Below, piece after piece: positions 24,106 through 35,704 of a DNA stretch of 64,000 nt. The stretch is taken from NCBI GenBank assembly GCA_025618425.1, contig CM046852.1, forward strand, positions 6,717,566-6,781,565. Reading direction: 5' to 3'. Source of the DNA: Heliocidaris tuberculata. Lineage: Eukaryota > Echinodermata > Echinoidea > Camarodonta > Echinometridae. The notes beneath the pieces are model-generated. The model searched no databases, was not told where the DNA came from, and saw nothing but the letters and a program-made list of their open reading frames with translations. A program made the position numbers and the translations under genes. Within the stretch, counting starts at the first letter, position 1. Each line of letters starts with the position of its first letter.

Positions 24106-25765
24106 GAGCCATGCCAATGGTTATTCCTCTTTATTAAGTGGTTGACATAATTTATATACATTGTAACTAAGTTACCTAAAACTTATCTGATTTTTCGATC
24201 AATCGGCTAAAAGAAAGTAATAAGACCGTGCATGCCATCTGTCCCCCCCTCTCCTCCATGCATAACTGGACTTACGCTTCGCAAGTTGGCTACCATAAAG
24301 ACGTCGTCAAAAGCTGATGATGCAGAGTGCAAAGTTCACGGCACAAAACTATACAGATCTTGCATTGCAATCCGCCACCGTTTTTGTACAAGGCGCCATT
24401 CATAACCCACTTTGAAGCGATATGGGTGAATGCGTTTAGAAGCCAACCGCCTGAGTATATGGGATGTGTGTATCTATGGCATGTCCGCGTTGTGTGCAGT
24501 GTGGACCTGGGCTGTGACGCCAGTATACAGTACATACATCACAATCATTTCCGGCATACTTCTACTTTTAGTAACCAGTATATACAGGATAAAAAAGGGT
24601 AAGTAGAAAACGTAGGAAAATATTCATAATGTCATCATTCTACATTATAGAATTCAGAAAAATACATTATAAGTTATACTTTGGAATGCATAGGTACATG
24701 TTTATATCGTTTGTATTTGTATGCAACTGCAAGTATTCTATATGCTTCGCTACAGAACGCACACAATATTACATGACATGCACTTATACATGTACAAGCT
24801 TATCTGAAGATAACCTTGTACTCAGACTAGCTCTTTTATGGGTGAATACATGTAGGCTTCAATAGCTATTGTGTGTATCAGCAGGCCCTTTTCCAGGCTA
24901 GATCATTCATACAGGAGAGGAAAATAATTATTTAAAATTTCACTTTCAATTCTGAATCCCCTAATTTGTGGCACAGTAAGAGTGGAAGAGTCCATGAATC
25001 AGGTAATCTAGCAAATTTAAGAAAATTAAATCTTGCTTAGAGCAATTTTGTTGTCTGTTTTTGACTGCTGCAACAGTGAATGTTGGACACAGTCCCACAT
25101 TGGCAAGGGCCCATGAGTGCATGACATGTATAAATATACATTCAAGAACGCGTCGGAGCCAGAGCATTATATGACTATATTATTATTATTATTAAGCTTG
25201 TAATACATGGTAATGGAATGGTTAACTGACACTGCGTGGGCTACTTACATGTACTCTGTATATTTCGCCCTTACAGTGCTTACACAAAAAGTTCGATTTG
25301 GGCCTTTGCAAATTTAATACGAACGTTTTATCGGTTGTTTGCTAGTACTAAATCCAGATGAACTAGTATGGCTTCCATCGAGGATTGTGTATAGATCCAT
25401 TACATTGCGATACATTTTTAGTCATATAACTAAGATTACTCTTATCATGTTTAACCTGACCGTTCATATTATTTCCAGTATAAAATTACTCTGAAGAAGA
25501 CCTTCACTGTCCTTGAGTGGGGTGTTTGTTTGTTTTTTGTTTGTCATTTGGGTGTGAAACAGACCCATATGAAAGACAACAACAACAACAGGTTTTTTGT
25601 TTGTTTGTTGTTTTTTTTTGGGGGGGATGGGGCAGAATACAAAAAAAAATGCATGGCAAGCTATATGGAATTTTTTTTCTTGAAATTTCCTTCGACTGTT
25701 AGATCTAGGGGATTTTGTCGAGGAGATCAAGATACAAAAGATCACCAAATAGTAATGTTAATAAA

Positions 25766-25813
<48 letters not shown>

Positions 25814-26802
25814 TTACTCTCCATGATGAAGTAATACAAAAATGATTTTAAAAATGATATGGGAACACCAGGCTTAGAGTGGTATATTCACTTGCCTCTC
25901 AATCGAGATCGAGATTGTAGTTTCGAATGTCTGCCCGGTGTGTATGTGTCTTATATCAGACAAGGCATTTTTTTATTAATTTTATCACTCAAGCAAAGAC
26001 TATCCAATATTGCTGTTGCTATAGGCTACCGATTTCGAAGCTCACAACATTCAAGGAATTCATTCTCACCCAATACAAAGTGGCAAATTATATCGTGCCA
26101 CAGAACATAAATGCTTTATCAAATCCAGTATGTTTTCACCATACAACTATTAAATACTCAGAATAACGCGATTAAAGTGTAATCAGACAAATCAATATTT
26201 CAGCCTGTATGAGGAACTTTGTGATGATAATATCTGTTCATCGTGACAATATATTGTCCCTAGAGAAAGTATAATATTTTAGATCCTATCTTTAATGTCC
26301 ACCTACGTGAAGTGGAATATGACTCCCTTGTATGACTTTCCAAACTTGCAACCCCCCCCCCCCCCCCCATTTTTTGTGGGGGGGGGGCGGGGTTCCTATG
26401 CTTGTCAGTGATTTGGGACACATTTACTTCAGAAAAAAAAAACAATGTGAAAACTTTTTATGTTGCTAATCGGAGTTTGTTTGTTTTTGTTTTTTTTACA
26501 CATAAAAATGTTTCACTGCATGTGCACAAAATCTTCTCAAGTGAACGAGTTAAGGGGTACAGTCTCTAACCATGACATCCATTGACGAATCTAGAAACTC
26601 ATAACCAGATTTTGGCAGAAACGCCAAAGTGGAGACGGTATATGTGCAGCTCTTGGGCATACTTTTTTCTGGTCCTTCCAGTGCACGCAGGGGAGGGGGG
26701 GGGGGGGGCTTGTACGCCGTCTAAACTTCATCATGGATACGCCATCAATGATGATACCAATGCTCACATTTATTCTCATCTCTCATATTACCTTAGACCA
26801 CG
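23641..26802. other. No supported gene; microsatellites
   Basis: Holds (CT)n at 24064-24102, (TA)n at about 25775-25811, ATTATT at about 25180-25196, and juxtaposed C and G runs at 26350-26392 that could form a hairpin. Short frames lack splice sites or recognisable domains. Confidence 0.4.
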
Positions 26803-28533
26803 ATGACGTCACTTCTCCATGTCGGGGTAGCTACTCTGCTGTCTATCCTATCTTTCCTGGTTGATACAGCCTTATCGCAGACGACAGACTCGATGAACAA
26901 TACCGTAGTCATCGGACCAAGCACCGGTGCTCAGGTTCTCAGTAAGTAATAAAACAGTGCACTCACAGAGTTCACTTTCACACACCGACAAATCCTGGAT
27001 TTTCCCCGAGTGCAGTTTTATTTCCCCGAGGCCGAAGACCGAAGTCAAATATGACATTATGCACAAAGGAAAATCTAGAATTTCGAGGTCAGTGTAGATT
27101 GTTATAGTGCAGTGAATACTGTTTGAAGGGTTTCATTCCAAAAGGGATTAAATACAATCATCGAAAGAGCGTTTAATCCTTTCAAAAATAATTTGGAATC
27201 AAACTCCTCATTTGTTACAGAAAATGTCTTATTCATGCACAGGGGTAGAGGTCTGTTAGTAGCTGCAGAAAGCTTGATTTTAACTTATATCTTAGTAATG
27301 GAGGAAAAAAATACACGAAAGATTACACAGAGGGTAGACTTACATTTGCCAAAAGTGGAAATACTCCAAGTCAATAAATCTAGTCTACATGTATATAGAT
27401 TTTAACAACTCGAAAGTCTGGTGATGCACAGAATTAACAGTATCAACCAAACGAACCATACTTACAACTAACAGTAACAATTTTTATTTTCTAGTCTCGG
27501 TCTCAGCGAAAAAAATATTAGTCTATAGTCCAAGAAGATTCTAATTAATTTTTGATAAAAATTAATTATCTTGACTTCCACGATCTTGACATCCACGAAA
27601 ATGAAGTTGCTGATGGGTGCTCGTGTTTTTCTTGATCGGAGAAGAAGACGAAAGAGTGTTGCGATCACTTTCATGTTCCTAATTAATGCACTTGGTCCTG
27701 GATTCAACTTGCTCCTTACGTAATTACGGTTATGAAATAGGCACAATGGTACTTGTGCTAGGAATGTCAGTAGGTCTTGGCCTATGCCTAATACCACAGT
27801 CACACCAACGAGCGAGACCGACTCCAGACAGACAACAGACCAAACAGACAATGGCATTGCCCCGAATGGCCAAGATTTGGGCCCTGTTTCATAAAACTTG
27901 TTATCCATAACAAGTTGCAGTAACTGTTAGAAGCTACTGAAATCCTTGCATCTGATTGGATGAGAGCAAATTTGTAATAAAAATGTGGCAGTTGTTACTG
28001 ATAACAAGTTTTATGAAACGGGGCCTTGGTCGGTTTGGAATCGGTATGTAGTCTGTTTGGCGGTGTGACTACAATATATAGGAGAGAGAGGTGCTAATGT
28101 GGTCCCCGCGTAAAAGAAGAGACCCCCTCACAAGTCTTTACTCACGGGCAGGTCACTTGTCTGCGGCTTTCAGATGACACAAACATTTGCCTGTTTCATA
28201 TTACCTAGGTAAGCAAAGACTTTTTACCCGGGAGCCTCATTAGCACCCCCCCCCCCCCCCCACTATTTGCAGACGAATAGCTGTTTGTGCATCTCATTTC
28301 ACTTTCTCTCTCTTTGTATCTCTCGCTCTATCTTTCTTCTTGCAGATTTTCGCTACCTTTCTCAGGACGAGCGTGCAGCTCTTTGGGCGTGCTTCCTCGG
28401 AGGCCTCATGGCAATCGTTGGGGCTGGCATTCTCTACTACGAATACCGTCTCAAGAAATATGAGCAATTCTTTCCTTATCCTGCTAAGAAGAAGGCGAGG
28501 AAGCCCAAGACTGTCGAAGAAACATCCCACTGA
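26803..28533 (+). CDS. Small single-pass membrane protein, two exons (108 aa, unrecognised)
   Basis: Proposed CDS: join(26803..26941, 28346..28533). The ATG is the first in its frame, since an in-frame TAG lies three codons upstream. Exon 1 ends at A|GTAAGT in phase 1; exon 2 begins after the pyrimidine-rich acceptor TTTCTTCTTGCAG, and the split codon gives Asn. Residues 1-26 form a signal peptide-like segment (MTSLLHVGVATLLSILSFLV, then DTALSQ). A short outside segment has an Asn-Asn-Thr sequon. A hydrophobic span of about 22 residues (ACFLGGLMAIVGAGILYYEY region, about 60-80) is followed by a basic Lys/Arg-rich tail ending at TGA, which predicts a type I single-pass protein with a cytosolic basic tail. 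I do not recognise the family. The intron holds nested foldback MITEs. Small size lowers confidence, but frame, splice phase and topology agree. Confidence 0.7.
27789..28075. mobile_element. Foldback pair: outer GTCACACC element with nested GGGCCC foldback
   Basis: The outer ends CAGTCACACCAACGAGC..GACCGACTCC and ..GGTCGGTTTGGAATCGG..GGCGGTGTGACTAC are inverted. Nested inside at 27880-28025 is GGCCCTGTTTCATAAAACTTGTTAT .. ATAACAAGTTTTATGAAACGGGGCC. The nested copy's core (GCTACTGAAATCCTTGCATC) is shared with 49522-49660. All of it lies in the intron of the small membrane protein gene. Confidence 0.7.
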
Positions 28534-29678
28534 GAGCTGGAAATCAGTGGCGTTTACTTGAACATGGTGACATTTATCAGAGGAGCGCGTTTAATACCTC
28601 ATAGACCTACGTCGCATGCTATGTGAGATGGCCAAAGTATAGAAGGACGTTCGCCCCTGAGTCGTCACGTTTATTTAAGAGACGGTTTAAACTTATAGAT
28701 CTTCAATTTTCATTTTTCGTGACCATTCAAGTTTCATATATGAAGAGGCCTCCATCATACATTTATAAAGATAAAATTATGATATGAATACAGCCATCAT
28801 TTTCATAAAAAACATAAGCCTATACAGTGTAAAAAAAAAAGAGTTCAGTAGAGATTTCATTCATTCACACTATTTTTTTAGTCAGTAACTATAGCCAAAC
28901 ATAACAATTTCAGTGGTAATACATGTAGTATAGATTGTTTTTAAGTTACACTAAACTTATCAACAGGCCTACAAGCATATAGCCAGGAGGGGGTGTGGGC
29001 AGTTGATGCCCCCCCCCCCCCCCCCCCATTTATGGATATTTAGATAATTATTTTGTCTGCACCTTCACTAACATTTTGTCAGTAGATGTGAGCCTATTAT
29101 TCCACTTCAATTTTGTTCCCCCCCCCCCCCCCACAAGAAAATGCTGACTACGCTAATGTAAACAATTATTATGAAGGGACCACGTCTATTCGGCTGATAA
29201 TTATGGTGTAAATATCACAGATGAATGTTCATAGTCTCTGACAAGTGTCCAAAATTAATGGAGCAGTGCCAAAAGTGTGAAAGGGCGATTCCGTGCAATA
29301 TGTCCCGTTCGATTATGTCTGTTATCCATTTAATTCATTCAAAATGAAAATTCTCTTGATTGACTGTTTCTTTCGGGAATCACTACAATTGGTCAGTGGT
29401 ATATCAAGACATTTTTAACTTTGGGATGAAACAAATGGATAAATATCATTATGTCTTACGGGACACATTGCACGGAGTCGCCATATTGTCTTTCTAAGAA
29501 CTATACGAAAATGGAGGGAATCAAATGAGATGGAGAGTGACAAAAAGAGCGAGAGTGGTGCGTTCATACGACTATAGTATGTGCGTTTTAATTTGTATGT
29601 TTTTTTAACGATGTGATGCCTTAATGTACAATTACAGATCTTTGTTGAAGTCTTTCTTAGGAAAATGAATTTATAAAT
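28534..29678. other. Downstream of the small membrane protein gene; no further exon
   Basis: Carries the presumed 3' UTR of the gene ending at 28533, although no perfect AATAAA was identified close by. Two long C runs (29010-29027 and 29119-29133) lie in degraded CAGGNGGGG-type repeat remnants. Confidence 0.35.
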
Positions 29679-29865
29679 AACACGATAAAAACTACTTTCG
29701 AAAAATCAACTGAAGGCAATTTCAATAGCCCTGTCTATCACCTTTAAAAATGTGCGAACATTACAATGGTGTATTACGTAGTCTGAACCTGATTTCTATG
29801 GGCAGTACAATAGGCCTTTTAAATTGCCTTTGAGTTTATTTTTCGAAAGTAGTTTTTATCTTGTT
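29679..29865. mobile_element. Foldback MITE, AACACGATAAAAACTACTTTCG family, copy 2
   Basis: AACACGATAAAAACTACTTT at the left and AAAGTAGTTTTTATCTTGTT at the right. The interior is the reverse complement of the 22174 copy (TAGCCCTGTCTATCACCTTT). TTTATAA occurs on both sides. Confidence 0.85.
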
Positions 29866-29984
29866 TTATAACTTTGTGTAAGAAATAGTAATATCTGAGA
29901 CAGGGATAGAGGAAGAAAGAATAAAGTAGAAGTTCATTTTGCATAAACAGTTTTTCTCAGCAACTTTATACGAATAATATTTAT

Positions 29985-30065
29985 AGACAAAATAATAATA
30001 ATAATAATACAAAGCTTATATAGCGCATCATATTCAGTCATCTCTATGCGCTTTACAAATTATGA
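29985..30065 (-). mobile_element. SINE 3' tail fragment
   Basis: In reverse complement the segment reads AAAGCGCATAGAGATGACTG .. TGCGCTATATAAG followed by a (TAT)n tail, matching the 3' end of the SINE at 36171-36890. Confidence 0.6.
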
Positions 30066-30804
30066 AAACTAACTATATACGTAATGTGCATAAATACATG
30101 ACATTAAATTACTTTACACTATATTCAGTTAAATTACATTAGATTACAGTACAATCATTACATTGCATTCCCTAGCACTACATTATAACCGAGTGAAATA
30201 GTTAAAATGATACACCATAAACGTAAAATAGCGAATAACATAAACATACACATGATAGACGCATTGATGTAACTTATAACATTAAGAGAAAAGGTATGTC
30301 TTTACTGCAAAAGATATGATTTTTTTTTAAATCTCTGTGATTTTTTTTCATAGCAAATACATGTACACAATGATTCACAAACACACTGTAATATTCATAG
30401 GTCATCATATTTAAAAAAAAGTATTTATTTAACAATTCACTTTATTTCATTTTTTCTTCGACAACTACAGCTGTACTTTATTTGCATTACGATAAAGTGA
30501 TCAAACTCAGAAGATATAATCCAATAATCCAGATAATCGTATTCAATTTTTCGGAAGTATTTGAAATTTGCTTTGGTACCACCTAGTAATTTTGATGAAT
30601 TTACCTTTTCATCTTTTATACTGTTTTGTATTGTACATAACCTGACATTATTTTATAACAAATTTCTTATGTATATATTGCACTAGTAAATGTATAATAT
30701 TTTGATGAAACGGGGTAAATTAAAAGGTATCTCATCCATGACAATAATCTTATCTCTTAAAATTTGACACAGTTCATCTGAGTGAAACGCAAAGAAAAGA
30801 GAAA

Positions 30805-31004
30805 GAGAAAATGAAACAGAGAGAGAGGGGAGGGGGGGATACAGACAGACAGATAAAGGGAGAGTGAGGAGAAATATAGGGACAGGCAGACAGAGAGATA
30901 GTGAAATGAATGAAGAATTGAAGGACTGAAGGGTCGGGGTCTAAAATCAATTTTGGGGACGAAGAGAGAGAGAGAGTGTACCATGTGTATGTATGTGTGT
31001 GTGC

Positions 31005-31039
<35 letters not shown>

Positions 31040-31115
31040 GAGAAGGCGTGAGAATTGATAGTGAGTGAAAGATGGAGAGAAAGAGAGATAGAGACACCGA
31101 AGGTGGGAGACCGAT
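30805..31115. repeat. Polypurine (GA)n-rich tract
   Basis: The plus strand is almost purely A/G, with (GA)n at 31009-31035. A (TGTG)n patch and several GACA words interrupt it. About 170 bp further on (31295-31420) a C/T-rich tract has the opposite strand bias. The long open frames on the minus strand are low-complexity artefacts. Confidence 0.8.
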
Positions 31116-31449
31116 GAAAGGGATACCATGGAAATTGCAAAGAGGAGTGTGTATATAGGCTCCGTATGGCATGAGCGCACTAAAGTAAAGTGGAACTATT
31201 TTTCATCTGATATTGACGGTTCTTAAAATGTTTCCTCTCCATTACTGTATCCATATTATGTACCTCTTTATTTTTTTGTTTTTATTCCTTTCCATCTCCC
31301 TCCCCCCCCCTCCTCCTCCTCCTCCTCCTCTTCCTTTCTCTCCTCCTCCCATCCTTCTTTCTTCCATCTATCTCTCCCTCGCTCTGTCTTCTCCTATATC
31401 TTTCTCTCTTTCTCTCCCTACATTTTTTGCATCATTCGTTGGAATATAA

Positions 31450-32197
31450 TGATGTTTTTATACATTGCACCTGCACGACTGAAATAAAAATACCTCTCCC
31501 CATAGCACACAATAAAGCAGCTGGCCAAGCTAACTCTTACCACTTGGTAGGATGAGATAGTACGTTCTATTTTTTAGTCCCTGTATGTTGCTGCCAGTAT
31601 AGGCCTATACATAGTATCTCTGTGAATAATATTACTGTATCACATATTCTAAACATATAATGTAAATTACATTTCAATAAGTAATATGACAACTATACTG
31701 TATGTTGTCAATAGAATCATGGCATGACCAGTCACTCCATTTTGATTTTATCTTCACAATTATTCGAAGGTGTAACACATGGTCGTTATTAGCGGAGTCA
31801 AAAATGACCCCCTATTTTTCATACTTTCAAGACCATTTTCCAATGTCAAAACATGACTCCTTTTTTGCAAAAGAAGGGTACAAAATGGGCTCTGAATATA
31901 ACCCTATTTTCGGCTCATCGAGTATACATTCACAAAAAGTAACATATTTTCGCCAAACCCCCCCCCCCCCCCAAAAAAAAAAAACACCGGGTAGTACTAC
32001 GTATATGCATTCATATGTTTGTGAACATCGTCAAAATATTATGACCCCTTTTTCGTGAAGAAAAAAAAATCCTCTAACATTTCGAAGTTCGCGAACATCC
32101 CCCTATTTACGCGACATTTCTAACTAAGTATGCATACACAAAGTCAATATAAGTGACACGACCGGTTGTTGTGGCCAATAATATAAACGTTTTGTTT
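31450..32197. other. 3' flank of the receptor gene
   Basis: Presumably holds the 3' UTR of the minus-strand gene ending at 32198. A C run joined to an A run lies at 31967-31985. No exon supported. Confidence 0.3.
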
Positions 32198-35100
32198 TCA
32201 AGTCCAAATTGTCGAAGATGAAACATTCTGCATAATGAACCAATAGATAAGAAAACAGAGATATAGAATGAAGAACATGAGAAAGATGATTCGGTTGATG
32301 ATCTCCGCAACGACTTCCATTTCGGTCATTTCCTGTAGATTAGGGGAAACCAAAGAAAAAATAAAAAAGATCAATAACTTTTCAAAGAAGAATAGAATTT
32401 TATAAATTTATCCTCAGCACATTCGGGCAACGCTGCAGTTGATTTCTGGGGCGAAAATAACCGGCCTTTACATTTAGATTATAAACAGGAAGGGAAAGGC
32501 GATACCAAGCTAAATTCGAAAACACTATAGAAAAACAAATGTATTTTGGATTTAGGGTCCCAGGAAAAAAACCCCCCGAAACTCTAAAACAAAGATTTGT
32601 TGTAAACAAACTAAGAGCCGTATCTTTTTGTTCATGAAGTAGAAATAATATTCTTTCAAATGATACCGTGATGGCGGTAATCCATACAGTTTTTCACAGA
32701 GTTTTGAAAATGGCATGTAATATAAAAATCAATTTGTGCCACTAAATTTTGGCAAATCTATGTTTGTTATAATGCCGTCTTAATGCACTTTGCAGGTTGC
32801 AATGCAGGTTGAAATCAGGCATGTTATCACACATAAAGTGTAGGGTGCCAAAAACATACGTAGAGTGAAAAAGGAAAATGTATACTCACCTCTTTTTCAC
32901 TGACCTTTTCTTGCTTATTTCCTTTGTCCGATAAGACGCTGTTCCTTGATGGACATCTGTCCCCATCGATGGATGATGGTCTACTCGGAGGCTCGGATGG
33001 GTTGCTATGGTTACTACCGTTCGGAATTTGCCTCCCATGCCTGTATCGCCAAATTAATTGTCCCGAGCCGATTTCTCCAGGCGTTGGTTGACAATTCACC
33101 GCAGATTCTTTTTCTTCCTTGGCGAAGTTGAAACGAACGCAGACGATCTTTGCGAGGAAACCAAACCAGAAGGCGCGCCAAAATCGGCTTCGTATCTTAC
33201 GTGCGTTTTTGTAGACGTTAAGTGTTATTATGCAGCTGAGCACGCACCCGCACGATACGAGAAAGTTGACGAAAATGTAGCGGGCGAGCAAAGGCATGTC
33301 GCCATCACTGACAGGGAGCATGTCAGTGACGACGATCTGGAAGACGACCACACCGAGGAGCAGCGACACGGCCGTCGAGAGTTTTTCCCCACAGTCCAGA
33401 GGGACCCAGAAAGCAACCAGCGACATGGCGTTGATGAGCGACGACGGCAGCACGAGATTGATGACGAAATAATACGGCTTTCGTTTGAGCGTGATTTGAA
33501 AGTGAATCTTGGAGTAGTTCATGTTGATTCGGTTGTCAATGTGCACCGTTTCGTACGCGTTGCCGAGTCCGACCTCCCACTGGTTGCTGACGACGTATGA
33601 TCCCATCTTCGATATCAGGTACCGAGGCGTGAACGAAGCACCGGGCATGCTAGGGCTGCTGATGGTCACCGTACATGTCTGGTTGTCGAATGGGAAGTTG
33701 ACGACGTTGGTCAGGCAGAAAGTGACGAAACGAGCTGGTACGGTGACCCGGATGTAGCCGTCCGAGAAGAGGATGGCGTAACTTTGGTGCATGGCGAACG
33801 GGTCTTCGACTGACTCCATGGCACTTGGATTCATTAGAAAATAATGCATACATTATATTTTAGGGCGATTATAGTTATGTTTGTTTTACGAGACACGCGC
33901 ATAACATTTACTGATTATTCACACAATTTATGAAAATTGTTGTGTTTTCAAAGTCACTGATCGACCAAGCAAGCTTCCGTATTTCATAAATGAGAGGAAA
34001 TGAAAACATAAGAGAGAAGCACCCATCACTGCCCATGTGCTAATGTAGTTTGATATTAATCATATTTCTGATTTTACTTATATAAGCGATGATGATAAGG
34101 ACACTCGCATGACAACATCGGTAGAACATGAAGAGGGAAGTGAGATAAATGCAGTTCTGTATAATCTCGAGAAAGCAGAGAACAACTTATAACGTCAGTT
34201 TGGCCAAAAGTATTAGGCATCAGTACAAATAAAATCAAAATCCCGAATTTATGTCAGATATTGAAAGTAAGATATGAGAATACATGCGATATATCACAAG
34301 TTTCTTTCCGGCTGTGCCTATCATTTTGATACATCGTTTGAAATACTGAAGGTATAAAGGCAGTTTTCGAGAGAGCTTCAAAACTTACGAATTTTGCATG
34401 ATGACTCTTGGCATCCAGATAGTTTGCGGGTCGAGATTAAGATATTGAATCCCGTCATACTTGGTCTCGTTCCATGATAATCGTGGGTCCTCCCACATCT
34501 ACAAAAAACAAACAAACAAACAAACAAAAAAACACAAAACAGTTTTGTTAAATTTACTGCATGGAAATATTGAATAGCAATAGTCGGATCTAAAAGATAG
34601 CGTAAGCACCAAAAGGCGGAATAAAATGAACTGCTTGCATTTAAAAAATGCCTAAAACGAAAATGAGAAAACAATATGTTATAGATAATACTCATGGTGT
34701 TCGTCAGATAAACCTAGAAATTACATTTATTGACCATTCAGTAGCGGATCCCCCCTCCCCCCGGCAAAACCCAACCTGACATACAATGATAGGTATGTCC
34801 TATAACTAAGGGGCGGCACTGGGGACTCGAGCGCCCCCCCCCCCCACACTTTTGCCTGGACCCCAGGCCGTTGGCCCACTGAAATCATTCACATTTCCAT
34901 AACCGTTCTACAGCTTTTGTTATCATGGATACTTACCAATTCCACCCAAGCTGAACCACTGACTACTTGTCTACGGGCATCCTATATATAGAGACAAGAA
35001 CATGAGATTAGAATGAACATTAAAGGTTAATTATATCAATAACATGAAATTATTTCATTGATATTTTGTTAATCAGAATATCTGGGAAAACCAATAACAG

Positions 35101-35670
35101 TCAATAACTCAATCCCCCATCGAAGCAATCAATAAATCAATAAAACAGCATCAATATTAGTACACCATTCAATTAATCAGTCAATCGACTAACTACTTAA
35201 AAAGCCCCAAATCAATCTGTCTAAATTAATGATTAATCAATCAAATCAATTAATCATTCATTAAATCAATCAAATAAATAAATCGATCTAATCAATTAAT
35301 CAATGAAATTATTGTCAATCAGCAAATCAACTATTTTGTCAAGAATGATAATGAAACAAACAAGCCATGCATTTATTTAGTGATTAATAAACTATATCAA
35401 TATATCACTCAGTTGTTCAACCAATAAACCGACAAATCTGAATCAGTTAATCAATTCGTGAACTCACCAGCTCAAAGAGCGCAAACAAGACGAATAGAAC
35501 ATCAACGTAGACTACATCGTGGGCGCTTCGTAACGGTCTTTGTCGGGGATCGTACCCCGTGTCTATCAGGTGTTGTATCAACCGACCTTCTGCGGTGAGG
35601 CTGATGTCACTGGTATCTGAGAGAGAGCGAGAGAGAGAGAGAGAGAGACAGAGAGAGAGAGAGACAGAGA

Positions 35671-35704
<34 letters not shown>

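Noticed and set aside
33058..33600. 180-codon plus-strand frame
   Set aside because: Antisense shadow of the receptor exon carrying the Cys-loop and M1-M3.
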